Assembly: GCA_012729315.1 (NCBI GenBank)
Contig: JAAYDI010000028.1
Location: forward strand, 1 to 64,000
DNA: 64,000 bases
Direction: 5' to 3'
Source: Planctomycetaceae bacterium
GTDB lineage: Bacteria > Planctomycetota > Planctomycetia > Pirellulales > Pirellulaceae
The notes under the pieces were generated by a model that did no database searches, was not told the DNA's origin, and saw nothing but the letters and a program-made list of their open reading frames with translations. This document shows positions 35,117 to 42,817 of the stretch, piece after piece (the stretch's first letter is position 1; each line of letters begins with the position of its first letter). A program made the position numbers and the translations under genes.

Positions 35117-36010
35117 ATGAACCGAATCCAATACCAATACCAATACTATTCGATGGCAGTCCTCTTCCTGCAATGCCTGGTGGTGCCCGCCACATTCAAC
35201 CCGGCTTCGGCTGAGGAGCAGGCACCGCGGACCTATCCCATGCAGGCTCTCGCCCCGACGGTCGCGACGATCCTGAACGTGCCGGTTCCCAAGCAGGCGG
35301 AAGCGCCGCCGATCGAAGCGATCGTGAACGACCTGCAAGGATCGAAGAAGGTGGCGGTCCTCGGCATCGATGCCTTCGGGGACGCCATCTGGGCTCAGAC
35401 GCGCGACCGGACGCCGTATCTCAACGGTCTTGCTCAACCGAACAATCGGGCCCGGCTTCGCTCCGTTTTGCCCAGCGTCACGTGCGTGAATTTTGCATGC
35501 ATGATTACCGGTGGTTCTCAAACGACAACAGGCATCGAAACCTTTGACTCGAAACTCGCCTGCGAGGACCTCTTCAGCGTACTGCGGGCGCAAGGGTTAA
35601 AGAGCGGTGGCTTCGGCATCAAAGACTGGACCGGCGACCGGTTATTGGGCCGTTACGCCGACTTGTCGGTGCGGGACAAGGCCAACGATGAGGAAGTGCT
35701 CGCCGGCCTGATGGAGATTGTCGAGGAGGAGAAGCCGGAGTTCATCATCGTGCAATATGGCGAGACGGACGCGGTGTTCCATCGCCATGGACCGTCGTCC
35801 GACGAAGCCAGGGCAGCATGCGGGCGGGCGGACGCCTGGCTGGCACGAGTGGTTCCCTGGCTGCGGTCCCGTGGTTACGCGATCATCATCACGGCCGACC
35901 ATGGTCAACACGACGTCCAGAATGAGTCTGGAGAAACCAGCGGCCAACATGGATCGGACAGCGACATCGATTGCCTCGTGCCACTGGTGTGGCTGCGCAG
36001 CGGCGACTGA
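35117..36010 (+). CDS. Exported alkaline-phosphatase-fold protein (nucleotide pyrophosphatase/phosphodiesterase type)
   Basis: 297 residues from ATG 35117; the frame continues upstream to 34994 without a signal peptide, whereas here MAVLFLQCLVVPA (residues 13-25) is one. Motifs of the superfamily: VAVLGIDAFG (first metal Asp), a Thr-containing VTCVNFACMITGG (position of the nucleophile), YGETDAVFHRHGP and TADHGQHDV (metal Asp/His). The last is followed by QHGSDSDI. Short for the family, about 300 residues, but all core blocks appear present. It could cleave phosphodiesters or pyrophosphates. Three copies of CCAATA (35128-35145) encode a QYQY run in the signal peptide. Confidence 0.8.
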   Translation: MNRIQYQYQYYSMAVLFLQCLVVPATFNPASAEEQAPRTYPMQALAPTVATILNVPVPKQAEAPPIEAIVNDLQGSKKVAVLGIDAFGDAIWAQTRDRTPYLNGLAQPNNRARLRSVLPSVTCVNFACMITGGSQTTTGIETFDSKLACEDLFSVLRAQGLKSGGFGIKDWTGDRLLGRYADLSVRDKANDEEVLAGLMEIVEEEKPEFIIVQYGETDAVFHRHGPSSDEARAACGRADAWLARVVPWLRSRGYAIIITADHGQHDVQNESGETSGQHGSDSDIDCLVPLVWLRSGD

Positions 36011-36754
36011 TCGCGGATCGCACAAATGACGGGCTGGATGTAGAGCTGCTCATCACATGATCCGCAGGTTGGTGAATGGCACGAGCCACTTGTCGGAATG
36101 AGCGCGGGGCTGGGATACCCCTCCAGTTGCATTATTTGCGCCACATGCACGAGAAAAGCAACTGGTATCGTGGCAGCAATCGCGTTTTGTTCGTGTGTCG
36201 ATAGAAGTCACGTTTCGTGACCTATGCGCGCCACGCGAACTGTCGTCTTGAGCCGTAGCACGGCGCCCCTAACACAGTCCGGGGTAAGCCGCGCCTCGCG
36301 GCGCCACCCGTGGGTACACGTGCCCGAGAACATGTTCGTCGAGCCAAAGATGCCGCGCTGAACCGGCGGCCTCCGAGACCGAGATCAAAAGCAGCCGCGG
36401 CCGCGCTTCCGCGGGCCCGGCCGGCAAGGTGCGGCTCGTGGCGGGCAGACTGGAGTCAGAGACTGGAGTCAGAGTGCCTGTTTCAGATCGGGCGGCACCG
36501 ACGGTATCCCTTTGTGAAACGCCTTCGGCGTATCGTGCGACAATCGGTACGGAACCCAGGGTGCGCTGCTGCGCAGCAACCTATGGGCTGCGGAGTGCAA
36601 CCGCTTCGCGGTAGAGAACAGCGTGGCGGTCGTTGTCAGTTTCCTGCCGTTCTGATACGCTGACTTGGCGTGTTGCTCAACGCGTCTGGCGGCCAGCGCT
36701 GGCAATGGCCACCACTGGCCGGCTCGCCTTGTTTCTGAGAGAGGAATCCGCCTG
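36011..36754. repeat. Gene-free spacer carrying modules A, B and C and a 13-bp duplication
   Basis: 744 bases without a supportable gene. Module A copy 3 begins GTCGTCTTGAGCC at 36242 and runs to about 36403. A perfect 13-bp tandem duplication (AGACTGGAGTCAG) occupies 36447-36472 and runs into module B (36465-36484). Module C, including ACCCAGGGTGCGCTGCTGCG and a GCTGCGGAGTGCAACCGCTT stretch, covers 36551-36611. A short inverted repeat GTCACGTTTCGTGAC is at about 36208. Reading frames across these modules resemble frames at the other copies only because the DNA is repeated. Confidence 0.8.
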
Positions 36755-37264
36755 ATGAGACAGCCGATTGCCGGAGTGACGCCGGCGGAGGTGGCAGAGA
36801 GCCCGATCACGACGGTCTGGCCGTCGATTGCGGTATACACGTCCGGTCAGTTTCTGGGACGGCTCTACAGCATCGCCTGGCCCGGCATTTACTTTTTTCG
36901 GCTGGGCAATCTGCTGGCGCTGCTGTCGTCCCCCTATGCGGCCTGCCTGTACTTCTGTCGGATCGCGCCGGCGATTGGCGTGCGGTACCTGATCACCAAT
37001 CGGCGGATTGTGGTACAGCACGGGATGCGGGCCACTGAAACGCGGTCGATTGCGCTCAGCGCGTTTGACGAGATCCAGATTGACGTGCGGCCGGGGCAGG
37101 AGTGGTTTGACGCGGGGGACCTGGTTTTCCGCCAGGCGGGGAAAGAGGTGTTCCGGCTGGATGGCGTGCTGCACCCCGAGCCGCTGCGGCAACTGTGCGC
37201 AAAGGCGCGGGGCGCGTATCTCGGGGTACAGCAGGCGCACGCGAAGCAACTGCAGGTCGTGTGA
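36755..37264 (+). CDS. PH-domain membrane protein (bPH2-like)
   Basis: 169 residues from ATG 36755, which has GAGAGGAA upstream; an in-frame ATG at 36665 lacks one. Two hydrophobic segments (about 33-55 and 58-78: LYSIAWPGIYFFRLG, LLALLSSPYAACLYFC) are followed by a bacterial PH-like domain: YLITNRRIVVQHGMRATETRSI, then AFDEIQIDVRPG and a DAGDLVFRQAG strand. This arrangement is typical of DUF304/bPH2 proteins, which are membrane associated with unknown ligands. It is convergent with the pyroglutamyl peptidase gene. Confidence 0.82.
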   Translation: MRQPIAGVTPAEVAESPITTVWPSIAVYTSGQFLGRLYSIAWPGIYFFRLGNLLALLSSPYAACLYFCRIAPAIGVRYLITNRRIVVQHGMRATETRSIALSAFDEIQIDVRPGQEWFDAGDLVFRQAGKEVFRLDGVLHPEPLRQLCAKARGAYLGVQQAHAKQLQVV

Positions 37265-37306
37265 GGTGTACCGGGGCCGATTCCGAGTGTGGCAGGCGCC
37301 CCGCGA

Positions 37307-37906
37307 TCAATCGCCCAGCTGCTGCAGGATCAGTTGCAGGGCATCCGCGGCCATGGCGCTGGGCATGGACGGCGGCTGGTGCGCGCTGGTGGTATGAATG
37401 GCCTGCGAGACGGTCAGTGGCAAGTGGATGAACGTCGCGCGGACCGGCCAGCCGTGTTTCTCGCACAGAAAGTGCGTCAGGTAGAGGGTGGCGTTGCAGA
37501 GATACGTCCCCGCGTGATACGAAACGCGCGCCGGGATGTCTGCCTCGCGCAGCCGGCCGGCCCAGGCCGCCAAGGGCAGCCGGCTCTGGTAAGCAATGGG
37601 GCCGTCAGACACCAGCGGCTGAGGCTGATCCAGGTCCTCCACCGAGGCTGCCTTAACATTCACACCGATAGACTCCAGCTGCACGCTGGTCGAACCAGGC
37701 GCCTGGCCCAGGTGGATGGCATAGTCGTGCCCGGGGAGGTCCTGCAGCAAACGCTCCCGCACGGCCGCCAGATCAACTGGATAGAGCCGGGTAGTGACTT
37801 CCGGCGCTGAGGGCAGGCTGCGCGTCAACTCGACCAGTGCCAGCCAGCTGGAGTTCTCCACCCAGCTCCCGTAGGGCCCGAATGCCGTGATCAGAACGCG
37901 GGACAT
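37307..37906 (-). CDS. pcp: Pyroglutamyl peptidase I
   Basis: 199 residues; GAGGAG precedes the ATG. This cytosolic cysteine peptidase removes N-terminal pyroglutamate. The triad appears intact: Glu78 in VQLESIGVN, Cys137 in HAGTYLCNATLY and His161 in RATFIHLP. The opening VLITAFGPYGSW matches the family's substrate loop (usually GFGPF). The chain is shorter than the usual 210-220 residues but lacks no core block. It lies next to tRNA-Glu on the same strand; no functional link is implied. Confidence 0.93.
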   Translation of the reverse strand: MSRVLITAFGPYGSWVENSSWLALVELTRSLPSAPEVTTRLYPVDLAAVRERLLQDLPGHDYAIHLGQAPGSTSVQLESIGVNVKAASVEDLDQPQPLVSDGPIAYQSRLPLAAWAGRLREADIPARVSYHAGTYLCNATLYLTHFLCEKHGWPVRATFIHLPLTVSQAIHTTSAHQPPSMPSAMAADALQLILQQLGD

Positions 37907-37928
37907 CCGCCCTGCTCCTCGTCAGAAA

Positions 37929-38001
37929 TGACCCCAACGGGACTCGAACCCGTGTTGCCGGCGTGAAAGGCCGGTGTCCTAGACCACTAGACGATGGGGC
38001 C
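37929..38001 (-). tRNA. tRNA-Glu (UUC)
   Basis: Read on the minus strand: a 7-bp acceptor stem (GGCCCCA with TGGGGTC, containing one G-T pair), D-arm with AGTGGTCTAGGAC, anticodon loop CTTTCAC with anticodon TTC, and a T-arm closing around GGTTCGAGTCC. Discriminator base A at 37929 is followed by TTT, so CCA is not encoded and must be added after transcription. The sequence matches bacterial tRNA-Glu closely. Confidence 0.97.
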
Positions 38002-38035
38002 CAAACCGGGCGCGCTGATACGCCGGTCATGTCAG

Positions 38036-38065
38036 GGTATACCGGTAGCGCTACAGATTCGTCAA
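38036..38065 (-). promoter_or_regulatory. Sigma70-type promoter for tRNA-Glu
   Basis: On the minus strand TTGACG (38060-38065) and TATACC (38036-38041) are separated by 18 bases and lie about 35 bases upstream of the tRNA 5' end. Both hexamers are close to consensus. Confidence 0.7.
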
Positions 38066-38175
38066 GGGGACTGAATGCAAAGAGGCCCAGGCAGCAGGCG
38101 TTCGAGCCGCAGCCTCGGTCATTTCAGACGGGCATTCGGGAGGAAGGTCGCGGCACGACGCAGGAAACGTGCCAG

Positions 38176-38388
38176 TTATTCCGCTGCACCCGCTTCGCTG
38201 GCGGCGTCCTTGTCCCGTGCCATTTCATTGCGTTTGATCGCCTCATACACCTCGCGTCGATGCACGGGGACCTCCTTGGGAGCCTCAACCCCCAACCGCA
38301 CCTTATCCCCGCGGATCTCGACGACCACGATCGTAATGTCATCGTTGATGACAATACTCTCGTTCTTCTTGCGCGAAAGCACTAACAT
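38176..38388 (-). CDS. csrA: Carbon storage regulator CsrA (first paralogue)
   Basis: 70 residues beginning [14 protein letters not shown], with an AAAGGA ribosome site. CsrA is a small dimeric RNA-binding protein that blocks or aids translation by gripping GGA motifs in mRNA leaders. The key Arg of [19 protein letters not shown] (equivalent to E. coli Arg44) and the N-terminal LVLSR strand are present. The C-terminus is extended by about 10 residues rich in Ala and Glu. This copy stands alone, far from the flagellar locus; its leader has a GGA-bearing hairpin described separately. A second csrA lies at 59564-59782. Confidence 0.96.
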   Translation of the reverse strand: MLVLSRKKNESIVINDDITIVVVEIRGDKVRLGVEAPKEVPVHRREVYEAIKRNEMARDKDAASEAGAAE

Positions 38389-38431
38389 TGGACCATTCCT
38401 TTGACTATTCGGCGATCGTTCTACGATGCCT

Positions 38432-38462
38432 GGACTCGCTTTGCTCCATCTCGAGCGAGTCC
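38432..38462 (-). promoter_or_regulatory. Hairpin with GGA in its loop in the csrA leader
   Basis: On the minus strand GGACTCGCT pairs perfectly (9 bp) with AGCGAGTCC around a 13-base loop containing ATGGAGC. It lies 44-74 bases upstream of the csrA ATG. A GGA in a hairpin loop is the classical CsrA binding context, so autoregulation is possible. Confidence 0.55.
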
Positions 38463-39130
38463 CTCAATTCTCCATGCCGTTGCAGTTGAAACCTACGGTG
38501 AGTTAACTGCTTAGACGCACTAAACTCCTTCCCTTCACTCTACGTGCTCGTTTGTCTGAGTCAAGCAACGAGCCATTGGCGGGCTAGATTTTCGCGGGAA
38601 TTTCGTCGATTTTATTCGCACGACCGATACGGACGGCCATTTTTTCGCGAACACACAACTCGCCGACCATCCTGGCGACACCCCCAAACACGCCACAACC
38701 ACTTACCACCACACACGTTACGCATTACGCATCCAGTCTTCCCGGCCCGCGACACATTAGTATTCGGCCGCAGATGGGAGTTGACGCGTGGTCAATCGCC
38801 CTCAGCGGGTGGGCTGCTCCAGCTCCGGACCGCTCCGCCAACAGCCAATCGGCACAAAACAGGACAGTGTGTGCGTTGTGACTTCAGCGCGGTCTGGCGC
38901 GCGAGCGCACGTGGTCATGGCCGGCCGGTGTGGCGCGCGCCGATACCGTTATGACTGCGTCCCGGTCGGGTGTACGGTGTGGTGAGTCGGTGTGGTTGCG
39001 GGGTAGCGGGTGCCGTCTATAATCCAAGTAGCACTAACGCGTTTCTCGGTCGTTTTCTGAATCGGCGGCCCCAGATCGTTGAGTGTGGCTGGGCGGCGGC
39101 GTGCTTCGAAGGCAGAGAAGGCAGGTGGCG
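38463..39130. other. Divergent spacer upstream of the nuo operon
   Basis: About 670 bases between the csrA leader and nuoI. The part near csrA (38480-38750) is relatively AT-rich for the window, with ATTTTCGCGGGAATTTCGTC. Apart from the nuo promoter candidate at 38996-39023 I see no gene, RNA or repeat module. Confidence 0.6.
38996..39023 (+). promoter_or_regulatory. Sigma70-type promoter candidate for the nuo operon
   Basis: TTGCGG (38996-39001) and a perfect TATAAT (39018-39023) are separated by 16 bases and lie about 108 bases before nuoI. This is the only good match in the spacer. Confidence 0.5.
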
Positions 39131-39658
39131 ATGCTCGGTTGGCTGCGAAATGTCTGGTTGGCCGTTTACACCGTCGGCCGTGGGCTGTGGGTGACATTAC
39201 GTTATTGGTTTGCCACCTATCGTCCGGGTCGCAGGACGTTCACGCACCGATTCGAGTATCCGGAGAAACCGCTCGTCGTAGCGCCGCGTTACCGGGGTTT
39301 CCACCGTTACGACCTGACGACGTGTATTGGATGCGAACGGTGTGCGCGTGCCTGCCCGGTGGACTGTATTTACATCGGGAAGGAGCGGGTGACGCAGGGC
39401 AAGGGATTCCGCATCACAGGTTATGCAGTCGACTACTCGAAGTGTATGTTCTGTGCGCTGTGCGTGGAGCCCTGTCCGGTCGACTGTATTTTCATGGGCT
39501 CGACTCACGATCTGAGCTGTTACAGCCGGGACGGCTGTATTGTGGATTTCGCCCGGTTGCCGCTGGAGGTGGCCTGGGGTCGTGCCACGCTCAATCCTAC
39601 AGCGGTGGCGGAGTCGAAGGTGATCGTAGAACCCGTGCATGGTGGACCGAATCAATGA
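39131..39658 (+). CDS. nuoI: NADH-quinone oxidoreductase subunit I
   Basis: 175 residues from ATG 39131 (the in-frame start at 39083 has no role). NuoI carries two [4Fe-4S] clusters, N6a and N6b, that pass electrons to NuoB. Two CxxCxxCxxxCP motifs are seen: C65 ([12 protein letters not shown]) and C105 ([12 protein letters not shown]), each with the following VDC. An amphipathic N-terminal helix ([15 protein letters not shown]) anchors it to the membrane. It is the first gene of this operon, an order different from the E. coli A-to-N layout. Its stop overlaps the DUF2203 start. Confidence 0.96.
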   Translation: MLGWLRNVWLAVYTVGRGLWVTLRYWFATYRPGRRTFTHRFEYPEKPLVVAPRYRGFHRYDLTTCIGCERCARACPVDCIYIGKERVTQGKGFRITGYAVDYSKCMFCALCVEPCPVDCIFMGSTHDLSCYSRDGCIVDFARLPLEVAWGRATLNPTAVAESKVIVEPVHGGPNQ

Positions 39659-40113
39659 TGGTGCAAGCCTCCAACCCCAGTCGCATCTTTACGCCGACCG
39701 AAGCCAACGCGATGCTTCCCCTGGTGCGAGCCATCACGCGGGATCTGGTGCGGTTATCGCGTGAAGTGATTGAGCGTCATCAGCGTGTGGAGCATCTGAA
39801 GGCGGGGCGGAGCATCTCCTTCGGCGATCCGTACGACGAGGAGCTGGCGCAGATCGACGAGGAGTTGACGAAGGACCGGCAGCGTCTGCACGAGTATGTC
39901 CAGGAGCTGCGTCAGCTGGGTGTCGAGCCGAAGAGCAGCGTCGACGGGATCGTGGATTTCCCGGCCATGCTCGACGGAGAGCTGGTGTATCTGTGCTGGA
40001 AGTATGGCGAGCCCGAGGTTGCGCACTGGCACATGCTCGACGGTGGATTTTCAAACCGTCAGCGTCTGACCGACGCCGCGTTGGCGAGCGGTGCGGCCCC
40101 TGGCGTGAACTAG
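39655..40113 (+). CDS. DUF2203 family protein
   Basis: 152 residues. Start ATG 39655 overlaps the nuoI stop (ATGA); ATG 39658 is equally possible. The chain is [20 protein letters not shown], a long charged helix pair, then [20 protein letters not shown] and [12 protein letters not shown]. This is the DUF2203 signature, a small cytoplasmic protein of unknown function often found beside iron-sulfur or respiratory genes. Its translational coupling to nuoI suggests a role linked to complex I, for example in assembly, but that is inference. Confidence 0.85.
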   Translation: MMVQASNPSRIFTPTEANAMLPLVRAITRDLVRLSREVIERHQRVEHLKAGRSISFGDPYDEELAQIDEELTKDRQRLHEYVQELRQLGVEPKSSVDGIVDFPAMLDGELVYLCWKYGEPEVAHWHMLDGGFSNRQRLTDAALASGAAPGVN

Positions 40114-40250
40114 CGCGCCGCGCCGTCGTCCACCTTGTCACTGTGCGTTCGCAACCGCGCGCCGGTGGCAACGCCCGCTTGCAAAGCTTCCAGGTCGTCT
40201 TAAAATGCGGGTTCATTTGTCGCTGCTTCCATATCCACAGCGAGCCCGAC

Positions 40251-40931
40251 ATGCTGGATGCTGTCACTTCTTCATTGGGGATCGTGGCCTACTTGGCGCT
40301 GTTCGCGACGACAGGCATCGTGTTCGTGCTGGCTGCGCTGGTCGCAGGTCGCCTGGTGCGTCCGCAGAACCCGATCCCGGAGAAGCTCGACAGCTACGAG
40401 TGCGGCGAGCCGGCGGTGGGCTCGAGTTTCGTGCAGTTCGATCTGCGGTTCTATGTGATCGCGCTGTTATTCATCATTTTCGACGTGGAAGTGGCGTTCT
40501 TCTTCCCGTGGGCGACCGTCTTCGGGAAGGCGCACCACCTGTCGGACACGCGTTCCGGCGCAGCGGTGGTCGCAGCGTCTGATGGGCGTCTGGAGCTGGC
40601 GCCTCGCGCGATCGGCCTGTACCAGGAGCTGGGCGTGCATGAGCCGCTGGTGCCGCGCGACGTGCCGGCCAGTTTGCGGGATCAGGTGAGGGCAAGTGCG
40701 TCGGAGGCGGAGCAGGCCGCGCAAATCGTCCAGCAGGGTGGGCGGCAGCTGGCGCTGGTGGCGCTCGTCGACATCGGGGTCTTCTTCGCGGTGCTGCTGG
40801 TGGGCTTCGCCTACGTCTGGAAGCGCGGCGATCTCAACTGGGTGCGTGCCTACTCCCACCACGACGCGGGCGGCGGCCAACCCGATTCTGCGAGTGATAC
40901 CTGGGATCTGGAGCAGGTGTTGTCCGCGTAG
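40251..40931 (+). CDS. nuoA: NADH-quinone oxidoreductase subunit A, with enlarged loop
   Basis: 226 residues; typical NuoA is about 120-150. TM1 is residues 9-32, the conserved YECGEPAVGSSFVQFD quinone-channel loop follows, and TM2 contains FYVIALLFIIFDVEVAFFFPW. A charged insertion of about 70 residues (from about 92 to 165, KAHHLSDTRSGAA to QQGGRQ) precedes TM3 (LALVALVDIGVFFAVLL). A polar tail ends the chain. No clear ribosome site precedes the ATG. It forms the membrane-arm base near the quinone site. nuoB, usually next, is absent here. Confidence 0.93.
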   Translation: MLDAVTSSLGIVAYLALFATTGIVFVLAALVAGRLVRPQNPIPEKLDSYECGEPAVGSSFVQFDLRFYVIALLFIIFDVEVAFFFPWATVFGKAHHLSDTRSGAAVVAASDGRLELAPRAIGLYQELGVHEPLVPRDVPASLRDQVRASASEAEQAAQIVQQGGRQLALVALVDIGVFFAVLLVGFAYVWKRGDLNWVRAYSHHDAGGGQPDSASDTWDLEQVLSA

Positions 40932-40967
40932 GAGGCAGGGCATGAAGCACGGCATGAGGCACGGAAA

Positions 40968-41501
40968 ATGGTAGCGGACGCAACGCTCGTGGACAGGCTC
41001 CGACATCGATTCGGGGATCATATCGTCAGCGCCGAGTTGGAGACCATCGACCCCTGGGTGGAGGTTGCGCCGGAGGGGTTGGTGGACATCTGCCGCTACC
41101 TGCGCGACGAGCCGGGGCTGCAGTACGACATGCTCAACTGCATCTCGGGGGTCGACTACCTGCACACCGATCCGAAAAAAGCGGCGCAAGCCGCCTGGCA
41201 ACCGCACCTGGTGGTCGTCTACCACCTGTCGAGCACGATCACCCGGCAGCGGCTGGTGCTGAAAGTGACGACCAGCCGCTGGCGGCAGGATGTGGCCGGC
41301 GAGTTGCCGGAGGTTCCCAGCGTGTCGGGGGTCTGGCGGGGAGCAGACTGGCACGAGCGAGAGGTCTACGACTTGATGGGAGTCCGGTTCACCGGGCACC
41401 CCGACCTGCGGCGGATCCTGTGTCCGGAGGACTGGATTGGCCATCCGTTGCGAAAGGACTATCAACCGCCGGAGTACTATCACGGCATCCGTGACCACTG
41501 A
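40968..41501 (+). CDS. nuoC: NADH-quinone oxidoreductase subunit C
   Basis: 177 residues; the 30-kDa subunit of the peripheral arm, beside NuoD near the quinone site. Family segments: [34 protein letters not shown] and the signature [24 protein letters not shown]. The C-terminal GHPLRKDYQ motif is conserved. The gene starts 36 bases after nuoA; the gap contains a near-perfect 12-bp duplication (GGCATGAAGCAC / GGCATGAGGCAC at 40939-40962), the only such event seen inside the operon. Confidence 0.96.
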   Translation: MVADATLVDRLRHRFGDHIVSAELETIDPWVEVAPEGLVDICRYLRDEPGLQYDMLNCISGVDYLHTDPKKAAQAAWQPHLVVVYHLSSTITRQRLVLKVTTSRWRQDVAGELPEVPSVSGVWRGADWHEREVYDLMGVRFTGHPDLRRILCPEDWIGHPLRKDYQPPEYYHGIRDH

Positions 41502-41533
41502 GGTCGCTGCCGACGCCACGAGGAATGTGACGC

Positions 41534-42736
41534 ATGTCCATCATCAATGATCCGCGCGTAGTCGAGTTCAACATACGCACGGACGAAATGCTCATCAACA
41601 TGGGCCCGCAGCATCCGAGCACGCATGGCGTGTTGCGGCTGGTGTTGCGGACGGACGGCGAGGTGGTGTTGGGCGCGGCGCCGCACATCGGCTATCTGCA
41701 CCGCTGTGCGGAGAAGATCGGTGAAAACCTGGCGCCGCGCCAGTGGGTCCCCTACACCGATCGCATGGATTACCTGGCCAGCATGAACATGAATCTCGGC
41801 TGGGCGCTCGTGGTCGAGAAACTGCTGCAGTTGGAAGTCCCCGAAAAGGGGCGGCACCTGCGCGTGCTGGTCGCGGAACTCAACCGCATCGCCAGCCATC
41901 TGGTGGCGATGGGCACATACGGGCTCGACCTCGGCTCGTTTACACCGTTCCTGTACGCTTTTCGTGAGCGTGAGAAGATCCTGGACCTGTTCGAGCAAGT
42001 CTGTGGCGCGCGGCTGACGTACAGCTACATCGTGCCGGGGGGGGTGACCGGCGACCTGCCCCAGGGCTGGCTGCAGAACTGCGCACAGTTCCTCCAGGAG
42101 CTGGAGCCGGTCGTGGACGACTACCACGCGCTGCTGACAAGCAACGCGATCTTCATCAAGCGCACGGCCGGCGTCGGTGTGCTGCCGGGCGAGATGGCGG
42201 TCAACTATGGATGCACCGGCCCGGTCCTGCGTGGCAGCGGCATCGACCAGGACCTGCGACGGGACGGCGAACCGTGGTATACGTCGCTCTACGACGGCTA
42301 CCAGTTCGCGGTGATCGTGCAGAAGGAGGGGCACTATCCGCAGGATCACGACTACCCGGCGGTACCGGCTGAGGCAGTGCTGGGGGACTGCTGGCACCGG
42401 TTCTACGTGCGGATGCTCGAGGTCGTGCAGTCGATGGACATTGTGCGACAGGCGCTGGACAAGTACGCGGCTGCCGCCGGAGACTGCGGGACACCCATCA
42501 AGCTCAACCACAAGCTGCCGCCGGGCGAGGCCTACCTGGAGACGGAGGCGCCCAAGGGGCAGATGGGCTTTTACCTTGTGACGGACGGGTCGGCCATTCC
42601 CTGGCGCGTGCGCGCGCGCAGCAGCTGTTTCGCCAATGTGTCGGTGACGTCGGAGTTGTGCCGCGGCTGCCTGCTGGCCGATGTGCCGGCCATCGTCGGC
42701 TCGTTGGATATTGTGCTGGGAGAGATAGACCGGTAA
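41534..42736 (+). CDS. nuoD: NADH-quinone oxidoreductase subunit D
   Basis: 400 residues; the 49-kDa subunit that lines the quinone cavity. The motif MGPQHPSTHGVLRL holds the His of the quinone-binding loop. YTDRMDYLASM and the C-terminal DIVLGEIDR end are also typical. NuoD folds like the large subunit of [NiFe] hydrogenases without the metal-binding cysteines. It is separate from NuoC (in E. coli the two are fused). The NuoD-NuoH gap is small, consistent with a single transcript. Confidence 0.97.
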   Translation: MSIINDPRVVEFNIRTDEMLINMGPQHPSTHGVLRLVLRTDGEVVLGAAPHIGYLHRCAEKIGENLAPRQWVPYTDRMDYLASMNMNLGWALVVEKLLQLEVPEKGRHLRVLVAELNRIASHLVAMGTYGLDLGSFTPFLYAFREREKILDLFEQVCGARLTYSYIVPGGVTGDLPQGWLQNCAQFLQELEPVVDDYHALLTSNAIFIKRTAGVGVLPGEMAVNYGCTGPVLRGSGIDQDLRRDGEPWYTSLYDGYQFAVIVQKEGHYPQDHDYPAVPAEAVLGDCWHRFYVRMLEVVQSMDIVRQALDKYAAAAGDCGTPIKLNHKLPPGEAYLETEAPKGQMGFYLVTDGSAIPWRVRARSSCFANVSVTSELCRGCLLADVPAIVGSLDIVLGEIDR

Positions 42737-42817
42737 CTGCGTGAGGTGGTGCGGGAACGGTTCCCGGACCAGGTACGGTACGCAAGTTGTGTGGAACACG
42801 TGATTGAGAGTGCCGCT

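Noticed and set aside
36310-36663. 117-codon frame ahead of the PH-domain gene
   Set aside because: Made of modules A, B and C plus a 13-bp duplication; no start signal.
37929-38001. Possible integration site at tRNA-Glu
   Set aside because: No integrase, no repeat of the tRNA 3' end elsewhere in the window and ordinary genes on both sides.
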